This document shows, piece by piece, positions 31,968 through 38,302 of a stretch of 38,302 bases of DNA. This DNA comes from Anaerosolibacter carboniphilus. Lineage in GTDB: Bacteria; Bacillota; Clostridia; Peptostreptococcales; Thermotaleaceae. Every line of letters starts with the position of its first letter. The first letter of the stretch is position 1. The notes below the pieces were generated by a model. That model searched no databases, had not been told where the DNA came from, and saw only the letters and a list, made by a program, of their open reading frames with translations. A program made the position numbers and the translations under genes. The stretch spans positions 1-38,302 of the forward strand of contig NZ_JACHEN010000041.1 in the NCBI RefSeq assembly GCF_014205875.1. The letters run 5' to 3'.

Positions 31968-31979
31968 ACATGATATACT
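31951..31979 (+). promoter_or_regulatory. Promoter of larA-like gene
   Basis: TTTACT (31951-31956), 17 bp, TATACT (31974-31979). The -35 box is inside the palindrome centre. Confidence 0.7.
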
Positions 31980-32065
31980 AAGCAAGAGAGAAAGAATTAA
32001 GAAACAAGTAGGGAATTACATCTGAAATACCTTGTATATGCTGTATAAATCGAAGGGGGAAGCGT

Positions 32066-33355
32066 ATGAAAACTTATCCTATGAAATATGGAACAGAAGT
32101 GATATCGGTATCTGTACCCGAGAAGAATCTACTTGGTGTTATCAAAAGCCAAAGTGATTATATAAAGAAACATGAAGAAGAAGTGATACTGGATGCATTA
32201 CAAAATCCCATTGAAAGCCCAAGACTAGGGGAGATTGTATCACCAGGGGACAAAATTTGTATTGTGATTTCTGATATTACCCGAGCATGGCAGAAGATGA
32301 GCTTTTATTTGCCCTATGTAGTAGAAGAATTAAATCAGGCTGGGATTCCAGATGAAAGTATTGTTTTTCTTTGCGCAACGGGCTCCCATCGAGGTCAGAC
32401 GAAGGAAGAGCATGCACTATTATTAGGCGAAAAGCTGAGCAAAAGATTTGAAGTAATCGATCATGATTGCAGAGATCAAGACAATATGATATATGTGGGA
32501 ACCACCAGCTTTGGAACACCGGTGAAAGTAAATAAGATCGCCATGGACTGTGATCATATTCTATTGACGGGTGCTGTGGTTTACCATGATTTAGCCGGCT
32601 GGGGCGGCGGCAAAAAATCCATTCTTCCTGGAATCAGTGCTTATGAATCGATTATGGCCAATCATTCCCTATCTTTAAATCCCATTGTAGGAACAGGATT
32701 AAATCCAAAGGTGCGATGCGGCAATGCTCTGGATAACCCATTATATTTGGATATGGTGGAAGCAGCAGAATTTGTCAAGCCATCCTTCCTCTTGAACGTG
32801 ATTATGGATGATCAGGGCAATATCGGAAAGGCTGTGGCTGGACACTATTTGAAGGCACATGAGGTAGGACAACAGCTAGTAGAAGGAATGGATGGCATTG
32901 CCATCAGTAAAAAGGCTGACTTAGTCATTTCATCAGCGGGAGGATATCCAAAGGATATAGAATTGTATCAAGCATCCAAAGCATTGATAAATGCAAAAAA
33001 TGCTGCAAAGAAAGGTGGCAGCATCATTTTGCTCAGCCAGTGTGTAGAGGGCTTTGGCCATGATGAAGTAGAGCAGATTATTGTGAACTATGATAGCAAT
33101 CAGGAACGGGAGGCGGCGTTGCGGGTGGATTATACCGTGGCCAGATACACAGGCTACCTTATTTCAGAGATTGCAGCGGCCTATGATGTAATCTTAGTAT
33201 CTCAGATGTCTCCTAAAACATTGGAGAAAATCAATATTCAGATTGTATCCACGCTAGAAGAGGCATTACAGATAGTTTATACAAAAAAAGGTATGGATTT
33301 GCAAACTTATTTGATACCCTATGGTGCGAATACATTACCGAAAATGAATGAATAA
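32066..33355 (+). CDS. LarA-family nickel-pincer racemase/epimerase
   Basis: 429 aa, the usual LarA size. LarA enzymes interconvert 2-hydroxyacid isomers with a nickel pincer nucleotide (NPN) tethered to a Lys. Key residues are all present: Arg73 in SDITR, H108 in GSHRG, H174 in VVYHDLAGWGGGKKS, K184 and H200 in MANHS. H108, H174, K184 and H200 fall at the same numbers I recall for L. plantarum LarA. No larB, larC or larE genes for cofactor synthesis are in the window, so NPN must come from elsewhere in the genome. The substrate may be lactate or another 2-hydroxyacid. AAGGGGG lies before the ATG. Single gene with its own operator, promoter and terminator. Confidence 0.9.
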   Translation: MKTYPMKYGTEVISVSVPEKNLLGVIKSQSDYIKKHEEEVILDALQNPIESPRLGEIVSPGDKICIVISDITRAWQKMSFYLPYVVEELNQAGIPDESIVFLCATGSHRGQTKEEHALLLGEKLSKRFEVIDHDCRDQDNMIYVGTTSFGTPVKVNKIAMDCDHILLTGAVVYHDLAGWGGGKKSILPGISAYESIMANHSLSLNPIVGTGLNPKVRCGNALDNPLYLDMVEAAEFVKPSFLLNVIMDDQGNIGKAVAGHYLKAHEVGQQLVEGMDGIAISKKADLVISSAGGYPKDIELYQASKALINAKNAAKKGGSIILLSQCVEGFGHDEVEQIIVNYDSNQEREAALRVDYTVARYTGYLISEIAAAYDVILVSQMSPKTLEKINIQIVSTLEEALQIVYTKKGMDLQTYLIPYGANTLPKMNE

Positions 33356-33383
33356 TCTATTTATTCGAACGATTATAAGTGAC

Positions 33384-33410
33384 AAAAGAGCCTTGGACAA
33401 GGTTCTTTTT
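33384..33410 (+). terminator. Terminator after larA-like gene
   Basis: AAGAGCCTT pairs with AAGGTTCTT (one G-U pair) around GGAC, then TTTTT up to 33410. Confidence 0.75.
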
Positions 33411-33447
33411 AATGCAAAAAAAGTCAAAAATTTTTATAAAAATAAAC

Positions 33448-33476
33448 TTGCAATTTAATAACACGGAGTGTATAAT
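33448..33476 (+). promoter_or_regulatory. Promoter of the amino-acid ABC operon
   Basis: TTGCAA (33448-33453), 17 bp, TATAAT (33471-33476). Confidence 0.75.
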
Positions 33477-33520
33477 GATACAATATAAGGAATAAATATT
33501 CAATTTAGGGGGAAGAAAAC

Positions 33521-34366
33521 ATGTTTAAAAGAAAAGCAAAAAAAATAATGGCATTAATGCTTGCATTGGTATTTGTATTTGCGTTCACTGGCTGTTCTCA
33601 AAAGCCTGCTACGGAGGAAAAGGCACCTGCACCAACAGAGCAAGCTGCTGCTTCAAAGATTGAAGAAATTCAAAAGAAAGGTAAGCTTGTATTAGGAACT
33701 TCTGCTGACTATCCACCATACGAGTTTCACAAGCTTACCAATGGGAAAGATGAAATCGTAGGTTTTGATATCGAAATTGCAAAAACAATTGCTGCTGATC
33801 TTGGTGTAGAACTTGAAATCAAGGATATGAAATTTGATGGTTTATTGGCTGCATTGGTTGTAGATGATATCGACTTTATCGTTGCAGGAATGGTTCCAAA
33901 AGAAGAGAGAAAGAAAAGCGTAGACTTTTCAAAACAATACTATCAAGCGGAACAAAGAATACTAATCAGAGCAGAAGATCAAGATAAGTTAAAGACACCA
34001 GAGGATTTTAAAGGCTTAAAGGTGGGTGCACAGAAGTCAACGGTACAAGAAGACATTGCCTTAGGAATTGAAGGTGCAGAAGTAAAATCCTTAAGCAAAA
34101 TTACTGACTTGGTATTAGAGTTAAAGAATAAAAAGATTGATGCTATCGTATTGGTAGATCCTGTTGCAGCTGCTTATACAAAGCAAAATTCTGACTTAGT
34201 TGTGCCAGAGATATCCTTTGGAACAGAAGAAGGTGTAGCGATCGCTGTAAATAAGGGAAATGAAGATTTGGTGGAAGCGATTAACAAAACAATTGATAAG
34301 TTATTAAGTGAAGGAAAAATTGATAAGTTTATTGAGGAAGCAACAACTTTAGCAGAAGAAGAATAA
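33521..34366 (+). CDS. Polar amino-acid ABC transporter, substrate-binding lipoprotein
   Basis: 281 aa. The signal peptide ends in a lipobox FTGC with Cys25 as the lipidation site, followed by a Glu/Ala/Pro/Thr-rich linker. The mature part is a type II periplasmic-binding fold of the GlnH/ArtJ/HisJ family (GKLVLGTSADYPPYEFHKL, GFDIEIAKTIAADLGVELE, DFIVAGMVPKEERKKSVDFS, EEGVAIAVNKGN). It catches a polar amino acid outside the membrane. The exact ligand is not clear. GGGGGAAG lies before the ATG. First gene of a three-gene operon; a hairpin separates it from the permease. Confidence 0.93.
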   Translation: MFKRKAKKIMALMLALVFVFAFTGCSQKPATEEKAPAPTEQAAASKIEEIQKKGKLVLGTSADYPPYEFHKLTNGKDEIVGFDIEIAKTIAADLGVELEIKDMKFDGLLAALVVDDIDFIVAGMVPKEERKKSVDFSKQYYQAEQRILIRAEDQDKLKTPEDFKGLKVGAQKSTVQEDIALGIEGAEVKSLSKITDLVLELKNKKIDAIVLVDPVAAAYTKQNSDLVVPEISFGTEEGVAIAVNKGNEDLVEAINKTIDKLLSEGKIDKFIEEATTLAEEE

Positions 34367-34386
34367 ACAAAGAAAAATTACAGAGC

Positions 34387-34410
34387 GGCAAAAGACCTAT
34401 GTCTTTTGCC
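34387..34410 (+). promoter_or_regulatory. Intercistronic hairpin between binding protein and permease
   Basis: GGCAAAAGAC (34387-34396), CTAT, GTCTTTTGCC (34401-34410): 10-bp perfect stem without a following U-run, so likely an mRNA-stabilising or partial attenuation element giving more binding protein than permease. Confidence 0.55.
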
Positions 34411-34477
34411 CTCGCTATTTCCAGAGAAAATATTACAGAAATGTAACAAATAAAATATGGATAAGGAGGTGAAAGGA

Positions 34478-35140
34478 GTGGTTATGGAATTTATTGCCAA
34501 GTACCACAGCTTTTTTGTTACAGGTACGGCAGTCACTCTCTTTCTTTCATTCTTTGGTGTAATCTTTGGCGTTGTCATCGGTGTAATTATCGCATTAATG
34601 AAATTATCAAAAAATAAATTAATAAGCACTTTGGCAGCCTCCTATATTGAAGTGGTTCGGGGAACTCCCCTTCTATTACAATTATATATTGTGTATTATG
34701 GATTACCGCGATTGATTGGCATGGAGCTACCGAGTATGGCATTGGGAATTATCGCCGTGTCATTAAATAGTGCTGCTTATGTGGCGGAAATCATTCGTGC
34801 AGGTATTTTGGCCATTGATAGAGGTCAAATGGAGGCGGCCAGATCTTTGGGGATGACCCATGCCATGGCCATGAGGTACATTATTATACCTCAAGCATTT
34901 AAAAATATCCTTCCTGCTTTAGGAAATGAGTTTATCGTATTGATTAAGGAATCGGCTATAGTATCTATTGTAGGAATTGCAGATTTAATGTATAAAACAG
35001 ATACTCTTCGAGGGATTACCTTTAAACCATTTTTACCCCTAGTCATCGCGGCTGCTATCTATTTTGTGATTACTTTTACATTATCGAAGCTGTTGGGAAT
35101 CGTAGAAAGGAGGTTGAGAGCTGGTGATTCAAGTATCTAA
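34478..35140 (+). CDS. Polar amino-acid ABC transporter permease
   Basis: About 220 aa. Five hydrophobic helices of the HisMQ/GlnP family with the EAA loop EAARSLGMTHAMAMRYIIIPQAF and the motif YIEVVRGTPLLLQL. It forms the membrane channel as a homodimer. The start is uncertain: GTG 34478 is eight bases after AAGGAGG, and ATG 34484 is five bases after AAAGGAG; either is workable, and an upstream ATG at 34457 has no site. The downstream ATPase gene overlaps by 17 bp, indicating translational coupling. Confidence 0.93.
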   Translation: MVMEFIAKYHSFFVTGTAVTLFLSFFGVIFGVVIGVIIALMKLSKNKLISTLAASYIEVVRGTPLLLQLYIVYYGLPRLIGMELPSMALGIIAVSLNSAAYVAEIIRAGILAIDRGQMEAARSLGMTHAMAMRYIIIPQAFKNILPALGNEFIVLIKESAIVSIVGIADLMYKTDTLRGITFKPFLPLVIAAAIYFVITFTLSKLLGIVERRLRAGDSSI

Positions 35141-35849
35141 TTTGCATAAAAAATTTGGAAAGCTCCATGTGCTAAAGGGAATCAATGAGCATATTGAGCA
35201 AGGAGAAGTAGTGGTTGTGATCGGCCCTAGTGGATCAGGTAAAAGTACTTTTCTCCGTTGCCTCAATCTTTTGGAACAACCTACAGATGGAGAGATTATC
35301 TTTGAAGGCGTCTCGATTACCGATGCTAAGAATGACATCAATGTACAACGACAAAAAATGGGTATGGTATTTCAACAGTTTAATTTATTTCCCCATTTAA
35401 CAGTTTTAGAAAATGTCACATTGTCTCCAATCAAAGTAAAGAAAATGACGCAGGCCGAGGCTGAGAAGATAGCCTTTTCCCTATTGAAAAGAATTGGTCT
35501 TGAAGATAAAGCCCATAATTACCCCAATCAATTGTCAGGGGGGCAAAAACAGAGGATTGCAATTGCAAGGGCTTTAGCTATGTCTCCTGATGTGATGCTC
35601 TTTGATGAGCCTACTTCTGCCTTAGACCCAGAGATGGTAGGAGAAGTATTGGATGTAATGAAGGAGCTGGCAGCAGAAGGAATGACCATGGTGGTGGTTA
35701 CTCACGAGATGGGATTCGCCAAAGAGGTAGGAAATCGGGTGATCTTCATGGATGAAGGGCAAGTCATTGAACAGGGCTGCCCTACGGAGATATTCAGCAG
35801 TCCAAAGCATCCTAGGACCCAAGACTTCTTAGGTAAGGTATTAAAGTAA
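35124..35849 (+). CDS. Polar amino-acid ABC transporter ATPase (GlnQ-like)
   Basis: 241 aa. Walker A GPSGSGKST, Q-loop in MVFQQFNLFPH, signature LSGGQKQR, Walker B VMLFDEPTSALDPE and the switch His in VVTHEMGF. The family is that of GlnQ/HisP/ArtP. It hydrolyses ATP at the cytoplasmic face to drive uptake. The GTG start overlaps the end of the permease; AGGAGG lies about ten bases upstream. A palindrome (35881-35911) follows the gene. Confidence 0.95.
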   Translation: MIQVSNLHKKFGKLHVLKGINEHIEQGEVVVVIGPSGSGKSTFLRCLNLLEQPTDGEIIFEGVSITDAKNDINVQRQKMGMVFQQFNLFPHLTVLENVTLSPIKVKKMTQAEAEKIAFSLLKRIGLEDKAHNYPNQLSGGQKQRIAIARALAMSPDVMLFDEPTSALDPEMVGEVLDVMKELAAEGMTMVVVTHEMGFAKEVGNRVIFMDEGQVIEQGCPTEIFSSPKHPRTQDFLGKVLK

Positions 35850-35880
35850 TTTTCAAATATTTTAACTTAATTAACTCATT

Positions 35881-35911
35881 TTGTAGGGGAGACTTTTTGT
35901 CTCCCCTACAA
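35881..35911. repeat. REP-like palindrome beginning with GTAG
   Basis: TTGTAGGGGAGAC (35881-35893), TTTTT, GTCTCCCCTACAA (35899-35911): 13-bp perfect arms with GTAG on both outer ends. No U-run follows on the plus strand. It shares TTGTAGGGG with the palindrome at 15681-15689 in the RAYT gene. It may also terminate the ABC operon. Confidence 0.55.
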
Positions 35912-35964
35912 GGGTATAAAGAAAGCTTTTGATAGAACTGATTGAATAGAGAGTAGGGATGAAG

Positions 35965-37125
35965 ATGAAGCATAGATTTTTGGCAAAGAGATATTTGAAA
36001 AATACAACGACGGCCATGGGCGCCACGGCGGACCTGGTAAATCGTTATGATGATCTCATCAATTTGAGTTTGGGAGATCCAGACTATATTACTGATAAGC
36101 TGGTTATTGATGGTGCTTTTGCTGATGCCCACAAAGGCCATACCCGATATACGGATCCCCAAGGGCAGATGGAGCTGCGGGAGGAAATCAGTAAATTTTA
36201 TAGAGAACAGCATGGTTATGAGGTAGACCCTAATCACATCATGGTGGTCGTAGGTGCTTGTCATGGTATGTATCTAGTATTGGAGGCAATCTTGGATGAT
36301 GGGGATGAGGTCATTGTTCCAGCTCCTTATTTTACACCCTATGATCATCAGATTGGCTTGGCAGGTGGGAAACCTGTAATTCTGGAAACCTACGAAGAAG
36401 ATGGTTTTCAGATTAATATTGAAAGAATGAAATCATTGATCACTAATAGAACGAAGGCGATCATTCTGAATACTCCCAACAATCCTACTGGAGCATGTCT
36501 TAGCCATCAAACCTTAAAGGCGGTAGCAAAGGTAGCCATGGAGCATGATCTTATCGTTATTGGTGATGATGTTTACGGAGCCTTTTCCTTTAGTGAACCA
36601 TTTAAACCCATGACAGCCTTTGAGGGGATGACAGATCGTACCATTACCATAGGCAGCTTTTCTAAGGATTATGCCATGACAGGCTGGAGAATTGGATATG
36701 TGATCGGTCCTGACTTCCTAGTTTCCTGTATTCGAGATATTAACGAAGGCGTATGTTTTTCTGCACCATCCATATCTCAAAGAGCGGCAGTCCATGCCAT
36801 AAGAAATCGGGAAAAAATCCAACCGGAGATGATTAAAGAGTATAAGAAAAGGGTATATTATGCTTATGATCGCATCAATGGGATTCCAAATATGTCGATG
36901 ATAGCACCTCAAGGAAGCTTCTATCTTTTTGTAAATATCAAGAAAACTGGGTTTAGCTCTGAAGAGGTTAGCAAGAAGCTCCTGGAAGAGGCACATGTGC
37001 TGGTGATTCCAGGAAATGCCTTTGGACAATGCGGCGAAGGTTATGTGAGGATTGCCTGTACGGTAGGTGTAGAGAAATTAAAAGAGGCATTTGATCGCAT
37101 AGAGAAAATGAAGATTTTTGCATGA
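35965..37125 (+). CDS. Class I/II PLP-dependent aminotransferase
   Basis: 386 aa. An aspartate-aminotransferase-fold enzyme: INLSLGDPDYITD, GACHGMYLVLEAIL, ILNTPNNPTGACL, GDDVYGAFSF, the PLP lysine in IGSFSKDYAMTGWRIGY and a C-terminal Arg in YVRIACTVG. The substrate may be an aromatic or branched amino acid; the adjacent amino-acid transporter suggests a shared catabolic theme (inference). ATG 35965 has the better distance to AGGG; ATG 35959 two codons earlier is possible. It has no strict operon link because a palindrome and about 110 bp lie before it. Confidence 0.9.
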   Translation: MKHRFLAKRYLKNTTTAMGATADLVNRYDDLINLSLGDPDYITDKLVIDGAFADAHKGHTRYTDPQGQMELREEISKFYREQHGYEVDPNHIMVVVGACHGMYLVLEAILDDGDEVIVPAPYFTPYDHQIGLAGGKPVILETYEEDGFQINIERMKSLITNRTKAIILNTPNNPTGACLSHQTLKAVAKVAMEHDLIVIGDDVYGAFSFSEPFKPMTAFEGMTDRTITIGSFSKDYAMTGWRIGYVIGPDFLVSCIRDINEGVCFSAPSISQRAAVHAIRNREKIQPEMIKEYKKRVYYAYDRINGIPNMSMIAPQGSFYLFVNIKKTGFSSEEVSKKLLEEAHVLVIPGNAFGQCGEGYVRIACTVGVEKLKEAFDRIEKMKIFA

Positions 37126-37156
37126 TAAAGAAAATTCCTCCTCTAATGATATAAAG

Positions 37157-37193
37157 AAAATCCTTCTCTTAGGAAAAATAGAGAAGGATTTTT
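37157..37193 (+). terminator. Terminator after aminotransferase
   Basis: AAAATCCTTCTCT (37157-37169) pairs with AGAGAAGGATTTT (37180-37192), ending in a T-run. Confidence 0.85.
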
Positions 37194-37397
37194 CTTGTTG
37201 TTAGGACTGACCATTATATTTAGACTTGGAAGGATAATGGGAGATCTGTGTAGAAATTTAAGAAGCAGCTTTAAATATATGACATGGTGAAATATAGGAA
37301 TCTTGTAAAATTTCCCATTTGCGTTACGGACATATGTTTGTACTGGATAAGGGATGGGTATACTTTTGATAAAAATGAGAGAGAAAGAAGGGTTGAT

Positions 37398-37913
37398 ATG
37401 AATCAAGGAACACAAAAAATAACTAGGATAGGTATTTTATTAGCATTAACCTTAGCGATTCAATTGATGACATTGCCTCAATTGATAACAGGAACGGCTA
37501 TAAATGCCATGCTTTTGATTTCAGCCAGCACTGTAGGGGTTGTACCGGCGATGATGATTGGGTGTATTACGCCGATTGTAGCCTTAATGGTAGGAATTAT
37601 GAAAACACCCATGGCACCAGTGATTCCTTTTATCATTGGAGCCAATGCTGCATTGGTGCTAGTTTATGGTTATATACAGAACCGAAATAAATATATGGCC
37701 ATAATTCTGGCAGCAGCAGGAAAGTTTCTGGTGCTATGGGCTGCTGTAAAATGGATACTAATCAGTATGCTGCCAGGTCCTTTGTGGGAAAAGGTAGCGA
37801 TAACCTTTGGGATTACTCAACTATTTACGGCCTTAGGAGGCGGAGTGATCGCCTTAGCGGTTGTACCGTTCCTTCACAATTATCTAAATAAAGAGAATCA
37901 AATGAAGTTATAG
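37398..37913 (+). CDS. ECF-type transporter S component (substrate-capture membrane protein)
   Basis: 171 aa with five to six hydrophobic segments. The pattern MTLPQLITGTAINAMLLIS and IGCITPIVALMVGI followed by PMAPVIPFIIGANAALVLVYG is that of ECF S components for vitamins or metals. The substrate is not predictable; the energising EcfA/EcfT genes are not in the window and could be shared. ATG 37398 is preferred because AGAAGGG stands before it; the frame is open from 37284, but that stretch is polar and lacks a site. I saw no riboswitch in the 200 bp upstream. Confidence 0.78.
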   Translation: MNQGTQKITRIGILLALTLAIQLMTLPQLITGTAINAMLLISASTVGVVPAMMIGCITPIVALMVGIMKTPMAPVIPFIIGANAALVLVYGYIQNRNKYMAIILAAAGKFLVLWAAVKWILISMLPGPLWEKVAITFGITQLFTALGGGVIALAVVPFLHNYLNKENQMKL

Positions 37914-37927
37914 AGGGACGCAAATAA

Positions 37928-38032
37928 AAAACAAAGGCTATCTGGTTAAGTTTTGGAAGTAACTATACTTTAGGCTGGAGATTTAATGCTACTCGTGATC
38001 TGATAGTTGAAATTATAGAAGCTATGAAGTAA
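37928..38032 (+). pseudogene. Possible C-terminal gene remnant
   Basis: A 34-codon frame without start codon reads WLSFGSNYTLGWRFNATR and ends DLIVEIIEAMK before TAA at 38030. It looks like the natural end of a protein, and a good terminator follows immediately. An upstream stop in the same frame (37925) shows it is not complete. It may be what remains of a gene cut by an insertion or deletion near 37914. The family is not recognised. The following AT-rich stretch (38053-38203) shows nothing. Confidence 0.35.
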
Positions 38033-38052
38033 AAAACTTCATAGCTCTTTTT
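38020..38052 (+). terminator. Terminator beyond the remnant
   Basis: AGCTATGAAGT (38020-38030) pairs with ACTTCATAGCT (38036-38046), followed by CTTTTTG. Confidence 0.8.
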
Positions 38053-38223
38053 GTGCAGCAAAAACCCCGGTTCTTAAAAGCTTTAACTATCAGCAGAAAA
38101 AAATAACCTCCTTTTATAAACTTCTAGATTTTTTTATTTATAGATATATACATAGCATATATTTTTTATATTTATCATAACAAAATTACCTGTTTTAATA
38201 AGCTGATTTGACCTTTACCCAAT

Positions 38224-38253
38224 TTGATGGACACACATCAAAGCTAGTATAAT
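38224..38253 (+). promoter_or_regulatory. Promoter within the element end
   Basis: TTGATG (38224-38229), 18 bp, TATAAT (38248-38253). Confidence 0.6.
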
Positions 38254-38276
38254 AAAAGTAAGATGGAGGTGTCCTT

Positions 38277-38302
38277 ATGGGTAAGAAAAAAACTTATGAT
38301 CA
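38277..38302 (+). CDS. Start of a truncated gene, perhaps IS3 orfA
   Basis: ATG at 38277 seven bases after ATGGAGGTG; the first residues are MGKKKTYD, a basic start that fits an IS3-type transposase OrfA. The window ends after eight codons, so the identity is a guess from the flanking end-like sequence. Confidence 0.5.

Larger units (their letters stand above)
38204..38302 (+). mobile_element. Left end of a possible IS3-like element, cut by window end
   Basis: TGATTTGACC at 38204 followed by TTTACCCAATTTGATGGACA resembles the terminal repeats of IS3 (IS150-type) elements, which begin with TG and often end in TTGGACA-like text. A promoter and a translated frame follow at once. Only 99 bp are visible, so the assignment is tentative. 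Confidence 0.45.

Noticed and set aside
37195..37397. Riboswitch before the ECF S-component gene
   Set aside because: No recognised core sequence or strong stem could be found by eye.

Overview
The window looks like a chromosome segment of a low-GC, spore-forming anaerobe of the Clostridia, perhaps near Alkaliphilus/Natronincola (inference). The signs are AT-rich DNA with strong Shine-Dalgarno sites, GTG/TTG starts, a Spo0E-like protein, LysM and SpoIIE-type proteins, selenium genes (yedF, DUF3343) and a corrinoid methyltransferase operon. No rRNA, tRNA or CRISPR array was seen.

Layout. 1-1363: a TnpB-only IS605-type element with a structured right end. 1480-7540: a YkvI-type permease, a PAS-SpoIIE phosphatase, a DUF5711 beta-propeller protein, a CvpA-like protein, the selenium-linked yedF/DUF3343 pair and an MscS channel. 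7675-17728: a block of apparently unrelated genes: a MocR regulator divergent from yczE with a tandem-repeat operator, an LRR membrane protein, msrA, a zinc-ribbon protein, a Spo0E-like protein, a ClpE-type unfoldase, a tiny hydrophobic peptide, a RAYT transposase carrying two REP palindromes inside its own coding sequence, and a 13-repeat WG protein. 17845-20614: DUF951, an aminotransferase and the rpsF-ssb-rpsR operon with a structured leader. 20763-23659: a small unknown protein, a LysM protein and a dual-REC diguanylate cyclase.

23980-31896 is the most interesting part: eight tightly spaced genes on one strand. They encode a B12-binding corrinoid protein, two UroD/MtbA-type methyltransferases, a 2Fe-2S ASKHA reactivator of corrinoid enzymes, a CobW-type metallochaperone GTPase, an ArsP_2-type permease, a third, N-terminally divergent UroD protein, and a DUF5714 protein. 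The last gene has a strong ribosome site and ATG at 31108, then an in-frame TGA at codon 15, preceded by a Cys codon and followed by a hairpin with a GGUC loop like the E. coli fdhF SECIS. I read it as a selenoprotein with an adjacent Cys-Sec pair. The operon combines methyl-group chemistry, metal handling and selenium. Its substrate cannot be read from the sequence.

32066-37913: a LarA-family nickel-pincer racemase with a perfect operator palindrome over its promoter, a polar amino-acid ABC transporter, an aminotransferase and an ECF S component. The window ends in a gene remnant and the apparent left end of an IS3-like element.

Starts were chosen from ribosome-binding sites and are often downstream of the longest open frame. 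Family names are from recognition of motifs, not from searches.
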